The notes under the pieces were generated by a model, which was given only the letters and a program-made list of their open reading frames with translations, was not told the DNA's origin and did not search any database. A DNA stretch of 43,249 nucleotides from Actinomycetales bacterium (GTDB lineage: Bacteria > Actinomycetota > Actinomycetes > Actinomycetales > Cellulomonadaceae). Where the stretch lies: the NCBI GenBank assembly GCA_012514545.1, contig JAAZAC010000015.1:1-43249 (forward strand), written 5' to 3'. Positions 1 to 9,241 of the stretch are shown piece by piece. A program made the translations under genes and the position numbers. Each line of letters begins with the position of its first letter. The stretch's first letter is position 1.

Positions 1-850
1 GCTCCGCGAGGAGCTTGACGTCGTCCGGGATGACGTAGCCGCGGCCCTGCGAGGCGGCCCACACCTTGGCGCAGCGCACGAGCGCGAGGGCGCCGCGCAC
101 GCTCGCGCCGAGCGCGGTGCGCGGGTCGTCGCGCGTCGCCTCGACGAGTGCCGCGACGTAGTCGAGCACCGCGCGGTCCGTGTGCACGGCGTCGGCGAGC
201 GCCGACATCTCCGAGACGGCGCCGGTGGTGATCCTCGCCGTGAGCTTGGCGGTGCGGTCGCGGTCCGCTGCGCCGCTGAGGATCTCCAGCGTGGAGGCGC
301 GGTCCGGGTAGCCGAGCGAGGTCTTCATGAGGAACCTGTCGAGCTGCGCCTCGGGCAGCCGGTACGTGCCGGCCAGCTCCACCGGGTTCTGCGTGGCGAT
401 GACCATGAACGGGCGGCCCACGGGGTGCGACACCGTGTCGACGGTGACCCGGTTCTCCTCCATGACCTCGAGCAGCGCCGACTGCGTCTTCGGCGACGCG
501 CGGTTGATCTCGTCCGCGAGCACGACCGAGGCGAACACGGGGCCGGGGTGGAACTGGAAGTGCCCGGTGCTCTGGTCGTAGATCGTCACGCCCGTGACGT
601 CCGAGGGCAGCAGGTCCGGCGTGAACTGGATCCGGCTGTGCGTCCCCTGCACCGTCGCCGCGATCGCCTTGGCGAGCGACGTCTTGCCGGTGCCCGGGGC
701 GTCCTCGAGGAGCAGGTGCCCCTCCGCGACCATGCACGTGAGCGCGAGCCGGACGACGTGCTCCTTGCCGAGCAGCGCGCGGCCGACGTTGGCGACGAGC
801 GCGTCGAACGTCTCCGCGAACCAGGTCGTCTGCTCCGGGGTGATCGTCAC
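1..850 (-). CDS. MoxR-family AAA+ ATPase, 3' end cut by the window edge
   Basis: MoxR ATPases are AAA+ chaperone-like proteins that usually act with DUF58 and von Willebrand proteins in assembling envelope or redox complexes. About 283 residues are visible. The Walker A loop (EDAPGTGKTS) is at residues 49-58, followed by a Walker B region reading VVLADEINRASPKTQ and the family sequence ATQNPVELAGTYRLPEAQLD. The gene begins with GTG at 850, whose last two bases belong to the TGA of the upstream giant surface protein, a GTGA overlap typical of translational coupling. The C-terminal lid domain continues past base 1. In related actinobacterial loci DUF58 and transglutaminase-like genes follow, but they would lie outside this window. 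Confidence 0.93.
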   Translation of the reverse strand, partial: MTITPEQTTWFAETFDALVANVGRALLGKEHVVRLALTCMVAEGHLLLEDAPGTGKTSLAKAIAATVQGTHSRIQFTPDLLPSDVTGVTIYDQSTGHFQFHPGPVFASVVLADEINRASPKTQSALLEVMEENRVTVDTVSHPVGRPFMVIATQNPVELAGTYRLPEAQLDRFLMKTSLGYPDRASTLEILSGAADRDRTAKLTARITTGAVSEMSALADAVHTDRAVLDYVAALVEATRDDPRTALGASVRGALALVRCAKVWAASQGRGYVIPDDVKLLAE

Positions 851-3800
851 GGTCGGGCCTCTCCTTCGGTGGGCGGGGCGGGCACCTCGAGCTCGACGAC
901 GCGCGGGGCGGCCTCGCCGTCGGCGTTGATCGCGGTGAGGGTCACGGTGAGGACGGTGGCGTCCGGGAACACCTGCGGGAGGGTGCGGGCCGGCGAGGTG
1001 CCGGGCACCTCGACCTCGAACGGCGGGCCGGTGGGCCCGCGGACCTCCAGCCGGTACCGCAGGATCGGGGCGCCGCCGTTCGCGGGCGCGCGCCAGGTGA
1101 TGGTCACCCTCCGGTCCTCGCCGACGGCGAGGGTCGGCTCGTCCACGGTCGCGGGCACGGTGACCGTGGTCACCGGGGGGCTGGTCGACGTCGGCCCCGC
1201 GGCGTCCCGGCTGTTCACGGGCGTGACCTCGACGCGGTAGGTGCCGCCGGGGACCCCCACGAAGGTGACCTCCGTCTCCGCCGGCGCCACCGTCGCGGAC
1301 CGCACGGCGCCGCCCGAGGAGTCGACGAGGACGACGCGGTAGTGCCGCAGCACGATCCCGTCGCCGCCGGTCTCGGTCGGCCGGGACCACGCGGCGCGGA
1401 CCGCGCCGGCGCCCCAGGGCGTGTCGCGGCCGGTGGCGTCGGCGACGCTCACCGGGCCCACGGAGCCCGGCTGGCCCCAGATCTGGCCCTGCGTCCGCCC
1501 CCACGGCGACCAGCCGACGGCGTTGCGGGCGCGGACCTCGACCTCGTAGAGGCGCCCGCGCACGGCGGGGAACGACGTCGTCGTCTCCGCCGCGCCGGCG
1601 GTGAGCACGACCGCGCCGTCGACGCGCACCTCGTACGCCTCGACCGGCTCGCCGCCGTCGGCGGGCGGCGTCCACCGCACGTCGATGCGCTCGCCGCTCC
1701 CGGCGAGCGTGGCCGAGACGGCCGGCGCGTCGGGGGCGCGGGCCGGGCGGCCGGTGGCCGGCGGGCTCCACGCCCCGGGCTCGGGGGCGCTGTTCCGGGC
1801 GCGCACGCGCACGGTGTACACGACCCCGTTCGCCAGGCCGGAGATCTCGCGCGACGTGCCGGTGACCACGAACGACGTGTCCCCGCCCGGCGTCGCCGGC
1901 GTGACCTCGAGGAGGTAGTCGAGGATCGGCGAGCCGGGGTTCTCCGGCGCCGTCCAGCGCACGGTGAGGGTGCGGTCGCCGCGGGTCACCGTGGGCGCCG
2001 CGGGCGCGAGCGGCGCGGTGTCGGGGCGCGCCTCGGCCGACGGGGCGCTCGGCTCCGACCAGCCGACCGCGTTGTGCGCCGCGACCTGGAACCGGTACGT
2101 CACGTTGTTGGTCAGCCCCGTGATGGTGCACGCGGTCGCGGGGCAGTCCTGGCTCACGCCGCCGCCGACGGCGGTCACCCGGTAGGTGTCGATCGGCTCG
2201 CCGTTGCCCGCGGGGGCGTCCCAGGCCAGCGCGACGGCGCGGTCGCGCACCTCGACCACGCGGGGCGGGTTCGGCTGCCCGGGCCGCCCCCGCACGACGA
2301 CGGTGATCCGCCCCTCGACCGTGCGGTCGAGGTCGGCGAGGGCGTCGCGCACGGTGTAGCGCACGACGAGGTACCCGATGTACCCCGACGCCGGGTTGAT
2401 CACCACGCTGCTGCCCGCGACCCGCGCCGTGCCGGCGCCGGGCGTCTCCACGACCGCGCCGACGACCTGCAGCGGCTCGGGCGCGAACGGGTTGAACGCG
2501 CCCTCGAGCACCCGCACCGCGTGCTCGCCGCCCTCGACGCCGTCGGGCACCGTGAAGTCGAGCACGCGCGCGAGCGGCTCCCGGCTCGCGACGACGCGCG
2601 CGTCGACCTGCACGGCGAGCGGCTCGGCGCCGCCGTAGTCGATCTCGACGGGCACCGCGCCGACCGTGCCCCGGGTCGTCGTCGTCGGGGCGCCCACGGA
2701 CAGCACGGAGCCCACGAGGGAGACCTCGAACCCGGCCGGGGCGGGGCCGGCGAGCCGGTACGCGTACCGGGCCGCGCCGTCGGCGCCCGCGGGCGCCGTC
2801 GTGAACGCGGCCAGGTCCACCCGGGTGCTCGACGCCTGCGGGACCTCGAGCACCGACGGGGTGAACGTCGGCGGGTGCTCCTCACGCGCCAGCACCATGA
2901 TCGGGAAGGTCAGCGTCGCGTCGTGCACCGTGGGGTCCGACAGCGGGCCGTCCGCCACGTGCACGGTGAGCGACGCGGGGCCCGCGTAGTCGGCGCGCGC
3001 GACGTAGCGCAGCGTGTCCTCGTCGACGACGATGGGCGGCCCGTCCGACTTCGTCGCGCTCACCCGGCTGCGGTCCCCGACCCGCGGCGACCGGCCCGGC
3101 GCGACGCGCACGCGCTCGGCGAGCTCGATCGTCAGCGGCTCGCCCGCGATGACCGTGAGGTCGTCGAGCCCCGGCCGCAGCATGGGCGGGAAGTCGCCGA
3201 GCGCGGGCACCGTGATGAACGCGTACGAGGACACCCGGCCCGCGTCGGGATGCGTGTTGACCAGCCGGTACGGCAGCGTCTGCGGCTCGGGGACGAGCGT
3301 GACGAGCACGGTCCCGTCGCCGCGCGCCACCGCCGTCGTCACGGAGTCGGGGACCTCCACGGCGAGGTCGCTCAGCGGGCCGGACGGGTTCTGCGCGGTC
3401 TGCAGCACGTCGACCGCCACCTGCGTCGCGTTGATCGTCTCGGCCGGCGGCACGACGATGTCGCGGGCGATCGGCGGCAGGAACGGCGCGCTCGCCGAGA
3501 CCGTCACCGTGAGCACGCCGTCGTTCCAGCCGCCCCGCTCGTTGCGGGCGGTGTAGACGATCTGCACGACGCCCTCGGTCCGCGGCGCCTCGACGACGAC
3601 CCGCCGGCCGTCCACCCGCGCGGCCACGCCCTCGGGCTGCACGCGCAGCTCCGGGTCGAGCGTCAGCTCGCCGCCGCCGGTGTCCTCGTCGTTGGCGAGC
3701 ACGCGCACCTCGACGGTCTGGCCCGGCCGCACCTGCACGGCGTCGTCGCGCGTGACGACCGGCGCCGCCCCGGTGGGCCGCGGCGCGATGCCGACCCGGA

Positions 3801-6669
3801 TCGTGGCGACCGCGCGCTGGCCGGTCCAGTCCTCGACGGCGTACGTGAACGTGTCGGTGCCGAGCTCGCCGGGCAGCGCCTCGTAGCGCAGGGACCGCGA
3901 CCCGACGACGACCCGCCCCTTCGTGGGCGGCTGGTCGACGCCGAGGAGCGTCACGCCGTCGCCGTCGTCGTCGATGCCGACGAGCGGGATCTCGATCTCC
4001 ACCTCCTCGCCGGCGTACACGCGCGCCGTGAGGTCGCGCGGCCGGGGCGGCGCCTTCGTCGCGGCGTCGGAGCGGTGCACGCGGATGGTGACCGTCGCCG
4101 CCGTGCGGTTGCGCATCGGGTCGCTCACCTCGAACGTCGCGCGCACCTCCATCGGCGTCTCCGGCGCCTGGAAGCGCAGCACGTCGCCCGAGACGAACAT
4201 GAGGCCCGCGGCCGGCGGCTCGACGAGCGTCCGCTCCAGGGTGAGCGGATCGCCGTCGGGGTCGAACGCGCCCTCGAGCACGGGGATGGTCACGACGCCG
4301 CCCGTGCGCACGGTGGCCGTCACGTCCGGGACCACCGGGGGCTGCTGGCCGGCCTGGGCGGGCACGGGCTGCACCACGACCTGCCCGACGGCGGACCGCT
4401 CGCCGTTCGAGGCGGTGTACGTGAGGAACACGGGCGCCTCGAGGGTCCGCACGGTCGAGATGCGCAGCAGCCGGTGCCCGACGACGGACACGCGCAGCGG
4501 GACGTCCGGCGGCACCTCGACCGACTGAACGACGAGCACGCCGCCCGACGGGTCGGTGTCGTTGGCCAGCGGGTCGATCGTCACCTCGCCGCCCGGCGGC
4601 AGCAGCGCGACGTCGAGCACGGCGGTCGGGGCGGGGATCTCCTCCGGCTTCTCGAGCACGTCGATCCGCGCGAGGCCGGTCGCCTGCTGCGGCGGCGCCG
4701 CGACCGTGTACGGCACGTAGTAGGTGCCCGCCGCGCGCGCCGTCACGGTGAACGTCCCCGCGTCGAGGTCGGTCTCGATGCGCAGGCCGGCGACCTCCTC
4801 GACCCCGGCCAGCCGCGGGGCCTCGCGCCCGTGCGCGCGCACCGCGGCGAGCGCGTCCACCGTCGCCGGCTCGTCGACGTACGTGACGACGTGCACCGGC
4901 TCCAGGAGGGGCGGCACCGCGCCCGGCGGGCGGACGTCGACGTGCACGGTGCCCTCGGTCTGCTCCGTGCCGTCGGAGACGACGACGGTGATCGTCTGCC
5001 GGCCGAGCGTGCCGCCGTCGGCCTGGTAGCGCAGCCGCCCGTCGCCGCGGGCGCGCGCGGTCCCCCCGGTCGCGGCGGCCGAGACGAGGAGCATCGGGTC
5101 GCCGTCGGGGTCGCGGAAGTCGGCGAGCACGTCGTAGGTGCCCGTGCCGCCCTGCTCGACGACGAACGCACCCACCCGCAGCTGCACCGGCGGTGCGTTC
5201 CCGCCGGTGCGGATGGTCACGCGGACGGTGGCGGTCGACGGTGCCGTGGCGCCCCGGCCGTCGGTGACCGTGTAGGTGAAGGACACCGTGCCGCTCGCCG
5301 AGGGGCGCGTCGTCAGCTGCAGCGCCCGGCCGCCGTGCACGGGCACCAGCGTGCCGACCGCCTCGTCGATCTCGTCGAAGGTGGAGATCGCGAGCACGCC
5401 GCACGCGGACGCCGCGTCGTTGTCGAGCACCGGCAGGATCACGGTGCGCCCGGGCCGGACACCGAACTCGTCGTCGACCGCCGAGGGCGGCGCGGAGTCG
5501 GCGCGGCACTCGGCCTGCAGCACCTCGGACGTGACGACCTCCCGGTCGTCCTCCTCCTGCTCCTCCTCCCGGTCCTCCTGGACGTCCGTCCAGTTCGGCG
5601 TGCGGACGTCGGGGTCGACGGTGGGCAGCCACACGCGGCCGTTCGCGACGTCGTTGAGGACGACGACGTCCCGGTTGACCCGGAAGACGAGCCGGTCGGC
5701 CGAGGCGACCTCGGTCAGGCTCTCGGTGACCGGCGCCTCACCGCGGCAGGCGCGCACGTAGTTGTCCGACGGCGCCGCCCACGCCCCGTGCGCGCACCCC
5801 GCCACGCGCACGGGCGCCGTGGGCTCGCCGCCGCCGGCGGGCAGCAGGGTGGGCTCGCCGCCGTCCAGGGGCACCTCGAGGAGCCCCCCGCGGACGCCGA
5901 CGAGCACGGCGTCCGCGGGCGGGCCCGGCTGCTGGAGCGCGAGGGCGCCCTGGTGGCCGGAGAGGTCCACGACCCCGGTGCGCGTCGCGAGCGTGCGCCC
6001 GGAGAGCACGACCACCTCGTCGCCGACCGCCGTGACCTGGTGCACCGGGCCGGCCACGCCGCCCGCGAGCCGGCCCGCCTCGGCGACGGCGGTCCCGTCG
6101 GCCGTGGCGGTGAGGCGGTGCACGGCGCCGTCCGGCCCGACGGCGAGCACCGTCCCGCCGCGCGCGACCACCGCCGCGCCGCCCTCCCCCAGCTCGAGGT
6201 CGGGCGGGTCGGCGTCCGCGCGCAGGGAGCCGACGAGCGCCGTCGGCCGCGCCCACACCGCGCCGTCCGGCCCGACGACCGCGGTCGTGCCCCCGGCCAT
6301 GGACACCCGCGCGCCGAAGGGGGTCGTGGCCTGCCCCGCGAGCGCGACCTGCGCGGGGTCGACGACGGCGAGCGAGCCCGCCTGCGCCAGCAGGACGTCG
6401 AACCCGTCCTGGAGCACGTCGAACCGGTCGGCCGTGGCGGCCAGCCCCGCGTTGAGCTCCTCGACGACGGGGTTGAACCGGCCCAGCCGCAGCTCGGCCT
6501 CGTTCGTCACCCACACCGTGCCGTCGTGCAGCTCGACCTGGGCGACCGGCGCGCCCGGGTGCCACACCGCCAGCCCCGCGAGCAGGGCCGGGGCGGCGGC
6601 CCACGCGCCGCGCCGCACCCAGGCCCGGTCCTCCGCCGGCCGCGCCGGCGCCCGCCACCAGCGCCTCAT
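847..6669 (-). CDS. Giant membrane-anchored Ig-like / fibronectin type III repeat protein
   Basis: This 1,940-residue protein probably works outside the cell. A hydrophobic segment at about residues 19-37 looks like an uncleaved anchor. It is followed by a region of short beta-strand repeats to about residue 360 (possibly a propeller), then a very acidic linker near 363-382. Next come roughly eleven Ig-like/cadherin-like modules carrying signatures such as VLDNDAAS, PLANDTDPSGG, DPDGDPLTL and VLANDEDTGGG. Five fibronectin type III modules follow from about residue 1460, each with a core like AYEVRVDG or RYRLEV. The ATG at 6669 overlaps the kinase stop as ATGA; the frame stays open upstream only because of GC bias. 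Function is inferred: a surface scaffold, adhesin or sensor. The kinase and MoxR neighbours suggest regulated assembly or signalling. Confidence 0.9.
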   Translation of the reverse strand: MRRWWRAPARPAEDRAWVRRGAWAAAPALLAGLAVWHPGAPVAQVELHDGTVWVTNEAELRLGRFNPVVEELNAGLAATADRFDVLQDGFDVLLAQAGSLAVVDPAQVALAGQATTPFGARVSMAGGTTAVVGPDGAVWARPTALVGSLRADADPPDLELGEGGAAVVARGGTVLAVGPDGAVHRLTATADGTAVAEAGRLAGGVAGPVHQVTAVGDEVVVLSGRTLATRTGVVDLSGHQGALALQQPGPPADAVLVGVRGGLLEVPLDGGEPTLLPAGGGEPTAPVRVAGCAHGAWAAPSDNYVRACRGEAPVTESLTEVASADRLVFRVNRDVVVLNDVANGRVWLPTVDPDVRTPNWTDVQEDREEEQEEDDREVVTSEVLQAECRADSAPPSAVDDEFGVRPGRTVILPVLDNDAASACGVLAISTFDEIDEAVGTLVPVHGGRALQLTTRPSASGTVSFTYTVTDGRGATAPSTATVRVTIRTGGNAPPVQLRVGAFVVEQGGTGTYDVLADFRDPDGDPMLLVSAAATGGTARARGDGRLRYQADGGTLGRQTITVVVSDGTEQTEGTVHVDVRPPGAVPPLLEPVHVVTYVDEPATVDALAAVRAHGREAPRLAGVEEVAGLRIETDLDAGTFTVTARAAGTYYVPYTVAAPPQQATGLARIDVLEKPEEIPAPTAVLDVALLPPGGEVTIDPLANDTDPSGGVLVVQSVEVPPDVPLRVSVVGHRLLRISTVRTLEAPVFLTYTASNGERSAVGQVVVQPVPAQAGQQPPVVPDVTATVRTGGVVTIPVLEGAFDPDGDPLTLERTLVEPPAAGLMFVSGDVLRFQAPETPMEVRATFEVSDPMRNRTAATVTIRVHRSDAATKAPPRPRDLTARVYAGEEVEIEIPLVGIDDDGDGVTLLGVDQPPTKGRVVVGSRSLRYEALPGELGTDTFTYAVEDWTGQRAVATIRVGIAPRPTGAAPVVTRDDAVQVRPGQTVEVRVLANDEDTGGGELTLDPELRVQPEGVAARVDGRRVVVEAPRTEGVVQIVYTARNERGGWNDGVLTVTVSASAPFLPPIARDIVVPPAETINATQVAVDVLQTAQNPSGPLSDLAVEVPDSVTTAVARGDGTVLVTLVPEPQTLPYRLVNTHPDAGRVSSYAFITVPALGDFPPMLRPGLDDLTVIAGEPLTIELAERVRVAPGRSPRVGDRSRVSATKSDGPPIVVDEDTLRYVARADYAGPASLTVHVADGPLSDPTVHDATLTFPIMVLAREEHPPTFTPSVLEVPQASSTRVDLAAFTTAPAGADGAARYAYRLAGPAPAGFEVSLVGSVLSVGAPTTTTRGTVGAVPVEIDYGGAEPLAVQVDARVVASREPLARVLDFTVPDGVEGGEHAVRVLEGAFNPFAPEPLQVVGAVVETPGAGTARVAGSSVVINPASGYIGYLVVRYTVRDALADLDRTVEGRITVVVRGRPGQPNPPRVVEVRDRAVALAWDAPAGNGEPIDTYRVTAVGGGVSQDCPATACTITGLTNNVTYRFQVAAHNAVGWSEPSAPSAEARPDTAPLAPAAPTVTRGDRTLTVRWTAPENPGSPILDYLLEVTPATPGGDTSFVVTGTSREISGLANGVVYTVRVRARNSAPEPGAWSPPATGRPARAPDAPAVSATLAGSGERIDVRWTPPADGGEPVEAYEVRVDGAVVLTAGAAETTTSFPAVRGRLYEVEVRARNAVGWSPWGRTQGQIWGQPGSVGPVSVADATGRDTPWGAGAVRAAWSRPTETGGDGIVLRHYRVVLVDSSGGAVRSATVAPAETEVTFVGVPGGTYRVEVTPVNSRDAAGPTSTSPPVTTVTVPATVDEPTLAVGEDRRVTITWRAPANGGAPILRYRLEVRGPTGPPFEVEVPGTSPARTLPQVFPDATVLTVTLTAINADGEAAPRVVELEVPAPPTEGEARP

Positions 6670-8096
6670 CGCTCGGCGCACCCCGTCGCGGGGGTGCCGG
6701 ACAGGCGGCCGTCCGCCCGCCGGATCGACACCTCGATGCACACGTCGCCCGCGCCCGCGGGGACCCGCACCCGCGGCTCCTCGACGAGCTCGCTGGGCGA
6801 CGCGCCCCCGACCTCCAGCCGCGTCCACACGTAGGCGTCCCCGGGCAGCGGGTCGGGGTTCTGCCACGCGAACTCCGCCTCGTCGCCGATGACGACGCCG
6901 CGCAGGTCCGTCGGCGCCGGCACGGCCCGGACCACGGTCGGGGCGGTGGCGGGCGCCGTCGGGCCGGGCTCCGCCGGGGGCGGCGTGAGGGCGAGCGCGA
7001 GCGCGAACGCGGCGGCGCCGAGCACGACGATGCCGCCGAGGGCCGCGCCGATCCCCCGCCGGGGCGCGGGAGCCTCCTCGACCAGGGCGCCCACGGCGTC
7101 GGCCTGCTCGTGCCACGCCCGCGGGACGCCGTCGGGGGCGACGTCGGCCGGCGCGTCGCCGGGGACGCTCGCCACGGGCCGCAGCCGGGTCGCCTGCCCG
7201 GGCGACGTGTCGACGGGGGCCGCGGGCGCGGGCGCCTCGCGCAGCTCCAGCGGCGTCGGCGGCAGGCTCAGCTCGGCCTCGACCCGCTGCAGCGCCCGGC
7301 CCAGCGCGACCGCCGAGCCGAACCGCCGCGCCGGGTCGCGGTCCATGCCCCGCGCGAGGACGGCCTCGAGCGACGCCGGCACGTCCGGGCGGCCGATCGG
7401 CGGCAGCGGGGCGCGCTCGATCCGGGCGACGAGGTCGGCCGCGGTGTTGGGGCCGTCGGGCAGCTCGAACGGGGACCGCCCGGCCAGCAGCGAGTACACG
7501 GTCGCGGCGAGGGAGTAGACGTCGGACCGCTCGTCCGCCCGCGGCTCCTCGGCGAGCAGCTCGGGCGGTGACCACGGGATCGACATGCCGAGGGCGATGC
7601 CCGCGGTCGTGGCGGCGATGCCGAAGTCCGTGAGCGCGGGCCAGCCGAAGTCCGTGACCAGCACGTTGGCGGGCTTGATGTCGCGGTGCAGCACGCCCGC
7701 CCGGTGCGCCGTCTCCACGGCGGACGCGAGCCGCACGCCGATCCGCAGCACCTCGGCCACGCTCATCCGCTCGGTGCGGTAGCGCTGGCCGAGCCCCGGC
7801 CGCGAGCAGTACTCCATGACGAGGTACGGCCGCCCGTCCGGGGCGACGTCCGCGCCGAGGACCGTGACGATCGACGGGTGGTGGGACAGCGAGGCCATGA
7901 CGTCCGCCTCGGCCCGGAACGCCGCGCGCACCTCCGGCCCGAGCGAGCTCGCGAGCAGCACCTTGACGGCGACCAGGCGCCGCGGCATCTCCTGCTCGTA
8001 GCAGAAGACGTCCGCGAACCCGCCCATGCCGAGGAGCCGGACCGGGCGCAGCCCGGGGATGGCCGGCGGGGTGGACGGCTCGCGCTTGCTGCTCAC
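6666..8096 (-). CDS. Transmembrane Ser/Thr protein kinase (Hanks type)
   Basis: The 476-residue protein has a complete kinase domain: glycine loop GMGGFADV (23-30), ATP lysine in AVKVL (K45), catalytic HRD (137-139) followed by IKPAN, and DFG (157-159). A Pro/Ala-rich juxtamembrane stretch leads to one membrane helix near 372-393. The external tail of about 80 residues has beta-strand patterning like a fibronectin III module and two cysteines (in DVCIEV and TGCAER). It has no PASTA repeats, unlike PknB. The GTG at 8096 overlaps the FHA-gene stop (GTGA), and the gene ends inside the ATGA of the giant surface protein. Likely partners are the PP2C phosphatase and the FHA protein of the same operon. 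What the external domain senses is unknown. Confidence 0.92.
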   Translation of the reverse strand: MSSKREPSTPPAIPGLRPVRLLGMGGFADVFCYEQEMPRRLVAVKVLLASSLGPEVRAAFRAEADVMASLSHHPSIVTVLGADVAPDGRPYLVMEYCSRPGLGQRYRTERMSVAEVLRIGVRLASAVETAHRAGVLHRDIKPANVLVTDFGWPALTDFGIAATTAGIALGMSIPWSPPELLAEEPRADERSDVYSLAATVYSLLAGRSPFELPDGPNTAADLVARIERAPLPPIGRPDVPASLEAVLARGMDRDPARRFGSAVALGRALQRVEAELSLPPTPLELREAPAPAAPVDTSPGQATRLRPVASVPGDAPADVAPDGVPRAWHEQADAVGALVEEAPAPRRGIGAALGGIVVLGAAAFALALALTPPPAEPGPTAPATAPTVVRAVPAPTDLRGVVIGDEAEFAWQNPDPLPGDAYVWTRLEVGGASPSELVEEPRVRVPAGAGDVCIEVSIRRADGRLSGTPATGCAER

Positions 8097-9241
8097 GTGC
8101 CGGTGTCCACCCGGTGCTCGACGCGGAACGTCACGCCGTCGCCGAGGTCCACGAGGTCCTCCGGCCCGACGACGGTCGGCTCGCCCGGGTGCAGGCGCTG
8201 CGGCGCGGCGCCCGGCCGGATCAGCAGCACGCCGTTCGTGGAGTGCAGGTCCGTGACGAGGACCTCGTCGCCCTCCTGGCGCACCTGCGCGTGCGTGCGC
8301 GAGATGTCCGACGTCGGGCTGGGCACCGTGACGAGCCGCGGCATCTCCGCGTTGCTCACCCGCGCGACCTGGGGCGCGCGGCCGATGAGGACCGGCCGCT
8401 CGAGCGAGACGACGGCGCCCGTGGACAGCACGAGGCGGGCCGGCGGCGTACGCGGGGTCGCGACGGCGAGCGAGGGCACGGCCGCGCCGTCGAGGTGGGG
8501 GAGCCGGCCGCGCAGCGCGACGATGTCGGAGGTCAGCACGGTCGTGCCGTCGTGGTCCTCGTCCTCCGGGGCGCCCGTGAGCACGATCGGCAGCTCCAGG
8601 CGCGTCGGCGCGCCGGCGGCCACGGACGCGGGCTCGGGGGCGGGCGCAGCGGCCGGGACCGGCGCGGCGTCGGCGACGGGCTCCGGGTCGGCGACGGGCT
8701 CCGGGTCGGCGGCGGCGACGGGCTCCCCGACGGGCTCCGCCGCAGGGGTCGGCCGCGGCGTCGGGGTCGGCGCGGCGGCCGCGGGCCGCGCCGCCCGGGC
8801 CTCCCCGCGCGCGACCAGGGCGACCCGCACGACGTCCGCCCGGACGACGCCGGACAGCACCGGCAGGTCCGCCGCGCCGCCGCCGCCCGGCACGCGCACC
8901 TCGACCCAGGACGCCCCGGGCACGACCTCCTCGACCCACGTCGCCGCGCGTCCGCCCGTGACCGTCCGCTCGCCGTCCGCGCCCCCGACGACGACCGCGG
9001 CGTCGCCCCGCACGATGGCCCGCACGGAGCCGCCCGCCACGGAGGCGAGCGCGAACGGCGGCATCGCGGCCAGGCCGCCCGCGAGCAGCGGCTGGAGCTG
9101 GGCGGTCGTGTCGCCGCCCTCCCGCAGCGCGCGCCAGACCGCCTCGACGACGGAGCCCGGCGTCGTCGGCTCGAGCAGGGCCACGGTGCCGTCGGTGACG
9201 ACGGCGTACCACCGGCCGGTCGCGTACCGCGGGACGATCAC
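8093..9241 (-). CDS. FHA-domain protein
   Basis: The 382-residue product has a poorly recognised N-terminal half, which resembles a small regulatory domain, then an Ala/Pro-rich linker near 150-210. A C-terminal FHA domain spans about 270-375 and carries the phosphothreonine-binding signatures IGRAP (286-290), ISRTHAQV (around 313-320) and STNGV (334-338). A threonine pair in GTTVLTSD (T233, T234) lies upstream of the FHA domain, a placement like that of GarA-type kinase substrates. The GTG at 9241 overlaps the PP2C stop by four bases. FHA proteins read phosphothreonine, so this is probably the adaptor or substrate of the adjacent kinase. The linker DNA contains an exact 18-base tandem repeat. 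Confidence 0.9.
   Translation of the reverse strand: MIVPRYATGRWYAVVTDGTVALLEPTTPGSVVEAVWRALREGGDTTAQLQPLLAGGLAAMPPFALASVAGGSVRAIVRGDAAVVVGGADGERTVTGGRAATWVEEVVPGASWVEVRVPGGGGAADLPVLSGVVRADVVRVALVARGEARAARPAAAAPTPTPRPTPAAEPVGEPVAAADPEPVADPEPVADAAPVPAAAPAPEPASVAAGAPTRLELPIVLTGAPEDEDHDGTTVLTSDIVALRGRLPHLDGAAVPSLAVATPRTPPARLVLSTGAVVSLERPVLIGRAPQVARVSNAEMPRLVTVPSPTSDISRTHAQVRQEGDEVLVTDLHSTNGVLLIRPGAAPQRLHPGEPTVVGPEDLVDLGDGVTFRVEHRVDTGT
8673..8708. repeat. Exact 18-base tandem duplication in the FHA-gene linker
   Basis: Two adjacent identical 18-base units starting GCGACGGGCTCC lie at 8673-8690 and 8691-8708. A degraded third copy begins near 8715. On the coding strand they give PEPVAD-like repeats in the Ala/Pro-rich linker. 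This is probably a length-variable linker with no separate role. Confidence 0.8.

Noticed and set aside
1342..6834. A plus-strand open frame of about 1,830 residues
   Set aside because: It is antisense to the giant surface protein, is dominated by Arg/Ala/Gly/His composition with no domain pattern, and results from GC bias.
6670..7575. Upstream extension of the giant surface protein frame
   Set aside because: The added 302 residues overlap the kinase gene out of frame and are compositionally spurious. The ATG at 6669 overlaps the kinase stop as at the other junctions.
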